Notes under the pieces: model-generated | What the model saw: the letters and a program-made list of their open reading frames with translations, nothing else | Databases searched by the model: none | Told to the model about the DNA's origin: nothing | Program-made: the position numbers and the translations under genes | Part shown: positions 18,556-24,090 of the stretch, piece after piece | Layout of the letters: every line of letters starts with the position of its first letter | Numbering within the stretch: position 1 is the first letter of the stretch | Assembly (NCBI GenBank): GCA_905250885.1 | Contig: CAJNOQ010002488.1 | Span: 1-24,090, forward strand | Length of the DNA: 24,090 nt | Source: Didymodactylos carnosus | Lineage: Eukaryota; Rotifera; Eurotatoria; Philodinida; Philodinidae | Direction of reading: 5' to 3'

Positions 18556-19867
18556 CAGTGGCGGCGAAGCCACTGAGACTCGTGAGGCTCAAGCCTCACT
18601 TAGATTTGCTCAATTGAGGCTCAGCCTCACCTAGATTCGACCTTACACTCTGTTTAAACATGTGATTTTCAGACCCTTTTATGCGCTGGTAGCAGTTTCT
18701 GTTCTTGGAGAGAACGAACTAATGCACTTCTCTTATAATATTGGTCGTGGTGGCTGTCTCATGCTCGGTTTATAATGATGTAAAGTCGTTTGAATAGCGC
18801 GTTTTTGCAGAGATGGGAGAAGGTACGAAGTTTGTCGCGAGATCCTTTTAGTTATGAAAAAGTTATACCTATAGATGACTGAGTATATTCTTTAGCTGTT
18901 TACTCCCTTCACTCCTTTTACTACTTTTAGTTATAAAGCGAGAGTGAGGGTAATAGTTCTGATATGCATGAAACAGAAAAGTAAAGGGAGTAAACGGCGT
19001 AAAAACTAAAAGGAGTAAAGGGAGTAAACGCAATAAAAGACTAAAAAAAGTAAAAGACTAAAGGGAGTAAAGGAAATAAAAGAATAAAGGGTGTAAGAGA
19101 GTAAAGGTAGTAAAACATTTAAGGGGCTAAAAGTGTGACAGCTATACAAGTACGCAACTATAATAAGACTAATGAGCTAAAATGAGAGCTGTAGCTTGGT
19201 ATGTAAGCTAAAAACATCTCAACAAACTGCGTACCATCTCCCAGCCCTCCGTTTTTGACAAACATACAAGGAAAAGATGGACGCTATTGATTTGAACAGC
19301 ATCTGTTCTATATTCACGTCGAAGAATGAACAGAGTCAACTGAGTTTTGGTACTTTTAATTATTTCTGTGTCCTACTGATTTATTCTGTTGTTTCTGAAG
19401 TTAAACAAGAAGATTTATATTCGGCCTGACCCTTCGATAAAAGCTTGCAACCCCTACGGGATCAAAATGTGAAACACGATGGAGTCGCTTTAATCGTACA
19501 GGAAGACTCTCTCTCTATTGATTACAATCCATGATAAAAACAAAGGAGCAGCGTGTCGATATGTCTATCACGGTCTCTGACAGGAGTCACAAGACCACAT
19601 TGAAAGGCGAAAAACAAATGTTTTGGACTTCTGGATTTCAAATCCATCTATAATCCAAAAAATGCATTTATAATCCGAAATACCGAGGTCTAAGCATCTA
19701 GAATAGCATGCCGACATGTTTTTCATGGTTTGTGCTCCAGGTCAAGGGATGCTTTACTTTTCTTGCTATATGCTCCAACATTAGCAATCGTGTTTCACAA
19801 AAGTACGCTGAAGAGGAGAAAAAATACTATGAGCCTCACCTAGCTTCATGACGGTTCGCCGCCTTTG
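18556..19867. mobile_element. 1312-bp non-autonomous hAT element with perfect 8-bp duplication
   Basis: The left end CAGTGGCGGCGAA and right end (reverse-complemented) CAAAGGCGGCGAA form a 13-bp inverted repeat with two mismatches. The element is flanked by identical CTGAATGT at 18548-18555 and 19868-19875. This is the hAT signature. Subterminal repeats of GAGGCTC-AGCCTCACCTAG type occur inside both ends (18583-18636 and 19830-19846). No intact transposase frame is present. It inserted about 110 bp downstream of the CD225-like stop codon. The perfect duplication implies fairly recent insertion compared with the other two hAT copies. Confidence 0.92.
18899..19120. repeat. AGGGAGTAAA minisatellite with inverted counterpart
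   Basis: About 140 bp (18980-19120) consist of irregular repeats of (A)AAGGGAGTAAA / AAAAGGAGTAAAG. An inverted stretch TTTACTCCCTTCACTCC at 18899-18915, with TTTTACTACTTTTAG following, can pair with it. The array lies inside the hAT element. Confidence 0.75.
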
Positions 19868-19875
19868 CTGAATGT

Positions 19876-20476
19876 AGAACAAGTTTAGGATCCTTTTACG
19901 AGATGGTTTACGAGATATCAGCATTCCACTGTTTTGCAATAGAATGCTGGTAACTCATGATTCAAGAGAAATAAATATTTCATTTTTGACCCAAAATGTG
20001 GCCATTATTCTCTTATATTTTTAGTATTAGCTTGATAAGAAACTCGTTAATAATAACTGAAATCCAGCTGTTGTATGATCGACGGTCACTTTTAAAAAAA
20101 AAGTAGCTGAAACAGGGTCAGAAAGTTTGACTACACTGAGTTGTAGGATTTTTCGTGTTTGTTATTTCAGAAAAAACACTTTGTGGTGAGAAAAACTAGA
20201 CCGTAGCAGATCTGTTTAACATATGGAAACATACGTCACACTATGTATTCGATAATTGATCTTATCTTGACCAAAATGCAATCAAAATCGAACCTTAGAG
20301 TTTTTATTCCATTTCTTGGACTTAGAGTTTTAGCGCAGAATGAAACGTGTCTCTAAAGTATTGTTTACCATTTTATCTTAGACGTTATTTAGCAGATTAG
20401 CCATAAACTTGTTGCTTGATGAGCATCTGTAAGAGCTATGTACCCAAAAAGTTAAATTACTACCTATTACATTGTA
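19876..20476. other. No feature recognised
   Basis: AT-rich intergenic sequence without supported open frames or repeats. Confidence 0.5.
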
Positions 20477-20652
20477 AAAAAACGGGTTCTGCATTTGTCC
20501 TATATAGAGAATTCGTCAGCAGTTCCCTATATGAGTTTAAATTATGTATGTTGGTCTTGAGTTTTTGAGAAAATATAGGTTTTCCGTCCGTTCTCATAAG
20601 AATTAGAAAACTGAATGAATTCTCTATATGGAACAAATGAAGAACTCGTTTT
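20477..20652. repeat. 176-bp inverted-repeat unit (arms about 43 bp)
   Basis: 20477-20520 (AAAACGGGTTCTGCATTTG, then TATATAGAGAATTCGTCAGC) is the reverse complement of 20611-20652 with about eight differences. The spacer is 90 bp. Just outside, TGAAGAACTCG is repeated directly at 20638 and 20680. The size and symmetry suit a small foldback element, but no target duplication is evident. Confidence 0.78.
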
Positions 20653-22180
20653 CGCTTGTCCGATGAGTTTTCCGAAAACTTGAAGAACTCGATTTTTTCA
20701 GAATGACCGAAGGTTCAGGGATTTTTTGCTGGCTAGTAAAGAATGTTCACAATATTAAAATCTGCGTTTTGTCGCATTTTCATTTTATTACTTTCTACTC
20801 GGTTCCGCTTTGTACCACTTTTACAGTGTAAGAAATGATCATCAAATATCGAATTAGATTATTCTGATCGTTATGAAGACTCCATCTTCGTACCTCCTTT
20901 TTATCGAGTGTTGTTAATTCTCTTAGATTATTTACTAAAATGTTGTACCAACCCATATCGGGTTAACGAAAAAAATGATTCCAATAAATTATTTTTCAAT
21001 ACTAGAACGATGCTGCACATGATCGTTTGCTTATCTCATTTCCGAGGCGGACATGTTTTACTGTGATCAGGTATATATCGGGTCGAGCTACCCGAAGAAC
21101 GAGCTATCAGAGTGAACCTAACGCTCTGCTCAACAAATTTCTTCAGGGTTTAACGATGAATTCTAAATTAGCGATTCAAACTTGCGGGCTTCTTTCAGTC
21201 GAACCGCATAATTTCAATCGCTGCACTGTATATAGAGGAATTAAACTTCAAGGAATTCAAAAGAGAAAGAAGGTTTTGTGAGTTCCACCTATACCTTCGA
21301 TCTAGCACGAGTCGCAGCTAGATGTCGCAGTCAACTAGACAGCGGTAATATGAGCTTATGGCATAAGTATGTATAACTACATTCATAAACAAGAAACTTA
21401 TTTTGTGGTTTTAAATTTTCGAGTAGCTTGGTTCGAGCTTTCTGGTATACTTGAAGTTCGGTGCATACCTAACTGTTATTACCAAATACTTATTTTCCAG
21501 AAAAATTATGCATAATAATAAAACTGATGGTACACTTGCTTTTACTTTACTATTCATCGACTTTTAAACGGACGACGACCATGCTTGAGTAGTGTTGAAA
21601 GTAACAAAATTCACATTTTATTTTTCATATGAAAGAGAGAATCTAAAAAAGTAGAACAATCAGTAATATATAACTCAAAATCATTCGTTCCTTTCTCTTT
21701 TGTTCTAGTTTGAGCCTCGAAAAATTCGACCAGATTCAACATCGATATCTTAGAAAATATAACTCTTCTGTTGATGTTGTTAACGCTTAGTTACAATAAA
21801 ACCATTTATTCTCTCAATTACCGAAAAAAAAAGTAAAGCAAAAGTTCTTATAATCCAAATTGAATTGAGAGGAAAAGGAAGAAAGTGAAAATGTTTTTTT
21901 ACGAAGGTTTTTCTCTTCCTTTTTTTAACATTAAACATATGTTCTTTGCATATAACGGAACGACAAATAACTTTCATAATTTTATTATTTTTTTGTTATG
22001 TTCTAAGCAACTGCCATTATAAAGAAGTCGTAGTACACTTGCTCTTTATATCGACAATAAGATTCCTTCCTGTGCAAAATTTACGCATAAAAAATTTGTT
22101 GTACGTTAGAAAAAGATTGAAAAAGTAAATAAAAGCCTATTGATTTGAAAATTTTTTTTGCATTGTAAAATCTTCTATAT
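20653..22180. other. Unassigned intergenic sequence
   Basis: An 84-codon frame (21027-21281, plus) has mixed composition and no recognised family; a donor-like CAG|GTATAT lies within it. Nothing else can be supported. Confidence 0.4.
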
Positions 22181-22721
22181 ATATAATGTCGGGTATGTCT
22201 GTTACATTTTCTCCGAAAAGGACGCAACAATCAATGTGAAAGTGGTCGATAGAGGACGCCGGAATCCAACTGAGATGGACTAATGGACAGAAGGCGCCAT
22301 AACCAACTCAAATGTGAGTAAAGGAACAGATGGTGCCGCTGTCGATATGATGACTGATACATGACGTCATGATTAGAGTGATCGTGGCAAAATGGATAGA
22401 TGGCACCATAGTCAAAAAGTATGTAACCCGCTGTACGGAAGGTTCGTACACTTCAGTGTGTAGTGCCATTCACTGGAAAAACTTATGATCAATCCGAGCA
22501 TGGTCATATACTTTAGTAATGTAAAAAAGTCCTCTTGATGGATGATCATCATCAGTATTGGTTAATAGTGTCACACACTTTTCTGTATGATCATTATCAT
22601 ACGAAAAAATGTGTGGTTTTCGATTAGATAACTGTGTTTTCGAATTTTCAGTGTACCTCGTTAACAACTCTATTTGCTGATGATTATTCACTTTTATGCC
22701 CTGTCAGCGCGGTCTCATGAC
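22181..22721. other. Degenerate repeats around GATGG(T/C)(G/A)CC; possible minus-strand frame
   Basis: Similar motifs occur three times: AAGGCGCCATAACC (22291), AGATGGTGCCGCTGTC (22328) and AGATGGCACCATAGTC (22398). A minus-strand open frame of 73 codons (22470-22691) has protein-like composition (for example VYDHARIDHKFFQ at the end) but no recognised family. Confidence 0.3.
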
Positions 22722-22845
22722 TTATATCCCGAACCGGATATTTATTCGGCATATAGAGTCTATCGTGAACCAGATAGATATCTCGATCGGGATATAATTA
22801 AGATTCGAATCGGGCTATCGTTGTATCTCGATCGGGCTATATTAC
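22722..22845. repeat. Cluster of CGATCGGG(A/C)TAT motifs
   Basis: TATCTCGATCGGGATAT (22779-22795) and TATCTCGATCGGGCTAT (22824-22840) are direct copies with one difference. ATTCGAATCGGGCTAT (22803-22818) is a third variant, and ATATCCCGAACCGGATAT (about 22724-22741) is related in the opposite orientation. The open frame 22674-22928 is a by-product. Confidence 0.6.
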
Positions 22846-23091
22846 TAAACATGTCCAAAAAAATATTGAAAGTAAATATGATCATCCACTGGTCGTCTTT
22901 ACTGAGGCTTAAAAGTCTCTTTCAGTAAACTAAAGTAATAAGATGTGAAATGATCATTCTAGAATATTAGTATTCTCAGCTACGATTTCAAGACTCCTCA
23001 ATATGTAGCAATATTCTTACTCTTCTCTTAGAAAAATGCAAGTAGAATAAGCTAAGCATAATTTATATAATGAATGGTGGATTTCTTTTAG

Positions 23092-23470
23092 TATAGATTA
23101 CTGAATATGCATCGTTTACGAATACTGGAACAGCAATGGTGTCAAGAAAAACGTAAAATCACGTCTAGATCTGTATATTCGCTTAACAAGCAGTTTTTCA
23201 GAAAGCCTTATTAGCATGCTGACTCTCAATTCACTCTCAGAACATCGATTAGAAAAAACCCACTTGGCCACTTGTGCAACTCAATATAATCTGGAAGATA
23301 CTCGACTACGAGATGACTGCATTGTATGTGGCTTTATAAAAACAAAAGTTAGTATAATCTGCGATACTTCTAAGTATAGTGAATTTGTAAACGTTGAGTG
23401 TATTGGTGTTAGGGAAACTAGGGCGCAAGCATTGATATGTTTAACACGGAAATGTGAAATACATCGTTAA
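23092..23470 (+). CDS. Small Cys-rich protein, 3' exons of a spliced gene (hypothetical)
   Basis: The model joins 23092-23152 to 23202-23470. An acceptor TTCTTTTAG precedes 23092. The intron 23153-23201 is 49 nt (GTAAAATC...TTTTTCAG) and keeps the frame (AAA C|AA AGC). The peptide begins YRLLNMHRLRILEQQWCQEK and continues SLISMLTLNS. The stop TAA at 23468-23470 overlaps AATAAA (23470-23475), a natural 3' end. If the internal ATG (23107) is the start, the protein has 104 residues; upstream exons are equally possible, since a further 50-nt intron (23042-23091) can be drawn. There are eight Cys, including a C-x2-C (CIVC). No domain recognised and no signal peptide in this part. The consistent splice and polyadenylation signals make it more credible than other short frames here. 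Confidence 0.5.
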
Positions 23471-23475
23471 ATAAA
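23470..23475 (+). promoter_or_regulatory. Polyadenylation signal AATAAA
   Basis: AATAAA overlaps the last base of the stop codon of the preceding gene model. A similar overlap is seen at the CD225-like gene (about 18440). Confidence 0.45.
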
Positions 23476-23731
23476 GTAAAGATGCGTTATTAGCTCTCAA
23501 AAAAGATTTTGTTGTATGTTTTTTGTAAACACAGTATTTCATTTTTTTTGTTACGTCTGAAAACATAGCACAGATAAAGAAAAATGGAGAAGCAGATACA
23601 CTTACTTGATCCAAATGATCAAAATTTTGGTGTATATTTGACGAAACTTATTCATCGAGGTTTCCATGTGGTATACGCTTTTTTATTTTTTTGTTAAAAT
23701 TTTCCAGAACAAATTGCAAGGGGGAAAGCAC

Positions 23732-23993
23732 GGAATCCTGGAATCCTGGAATCCCACGGAATCCAATGGAATCCAAAGGAATCCAATGGAATCCAATGGA
23801 ATCCAAAGGAATCCAATGGAATCCAATGGAATCCAATGGAATCCAAAGGAATCCAATGGAATCCAATGGAATCCAAAGGAATCCAAAGGAATCCAATAGA
23901 ATCCAAAGGAATCCAATGGAATCCAAAGGAATCCAAAGGAATCCAATGGAATCCAATGGAATCCAATGGAATCGAATGGAATCTAGCGGAACC
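23732..23993. repeat. 10-bp minisatellite, unit GGAATCCAA(T/A)
   Basis: About 22 consecutive decamers (23761-23980) follow GGAATCCAAW with almost no other change. Degenerate units extend to both sides (GGAATCCTGG on the left, GGAATCTAGC on the right). The last base alternates between T and A in an irregular pattern. Because 10 is not a multiple of 3 and the unit lacks stops, all six frames stay open, producing spurious decapeptide-repeat proteins (WIPLDSIGFH on minus, ESNGIQRNPM on plus). These are not called as genes. Confidence 0.95.
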
Positions 23994-24090
23994 ATATAGA
24001 ATCTTGAAGTACAAATTGATCTCTTTCGATATATATTTTAGGTTAAGATCAGTAAACATACAAGAAAATAGAATATCATTCATAAATGTC

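Noticed and set aside
23648..24083. Four long overlapping open frames on both strands encoding decapeptide repeats
   Set aside because: They are translations of the stop-free 10-bp minisatellite; all frames are open by construction, with no independent coding evidence.
1..24090. tRNA, rRNA, CRISPR array or bacterial-type operon
   Set aside because: No tRNA T-loop with matching acceptor stem, no rRNA core sequence, no regularly spaced direct repeats with unique spacers, and no adjacent same-strand gene series were seen.

Overview
The window reads as AT-rich, gene-poor nuclear DNA of an invertebrate animal. The evidence is short GT-AG introns of about 42-50 nt, AATAAA signals on stop codons, a metazoan CD225/dispanin-type membrane protein, and several non-autonomous hAT elements with 8-bp target duplications. 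A bdelloid rotifer (Rotaria/Adineta type) is my best guess, because such ADP-ribosylglycohydrolases and tiny introns are familiar there. This is inference: no rRNA, mitochondrial or otherwise diagnostic gene is present.

Layout. Positions 1-3100 hold no convincing complete gene. They contain degenerate, closely spaced GCATTAA / TTCGAACGC-type motifs, short direct and tandem repeats, a 177-bp inverted repeat whose two arms encode the same unrecognised peptide, and a second smaller inverted repeat. Positions 3100-7800 are mostly unassigned, with a 429-bp hAT-like element (4351-4779), a signal-peptide-like first exon (6124-6276) and a lone hAT-like end (6736). Positions 7821-9296 (minus strand) carry the one strong gene, an intronless ADP-ribosylglycohydrolase (DraG family) with a basic, probably disordered C-terminal tail.

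Positions 10246-12629 form a large inverted repeat (arms about 270 bp, loop 1.84 kb). Its loop contains a decayed minus-strand copy of the same hydrolase gene (10985-11241) and a separate near-perfect 75-bp hairpin (11651-11804). Next come a 621-bp TA-flanked inverted-repeat element packed with the palindrome CAAGATCTTG (12856-13476), a 480-bp hAT element (14915-15394), a family of GTTTCCAATTGCCCCA palindromes (16257-16761) and another GC(A/G)TTATAA-rich block (about 16800-17105). A partial or frameshifted CD225/dispanin gene lies at 18142-18444, followed by a 1312-bp non-autonomous hAT element with a perfect 8-bp duplication (18556-19867). The right end has a 175-bp inverted repeat (20477-20652), a plausible spliced Cys-rich small gene (23092-23470) and a decamer minisatellite (23732-23993).

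How it fits together. I see no operon-like or multi-gene functional system. The window is dominated by small non-autonomous DNA elements and nested palindromes around one intact gene and its decayed duplicate. The most distinctive signals are the nested inverted repeats at 10246-12629 and the CAAGATCTTG element at 12856-13476.
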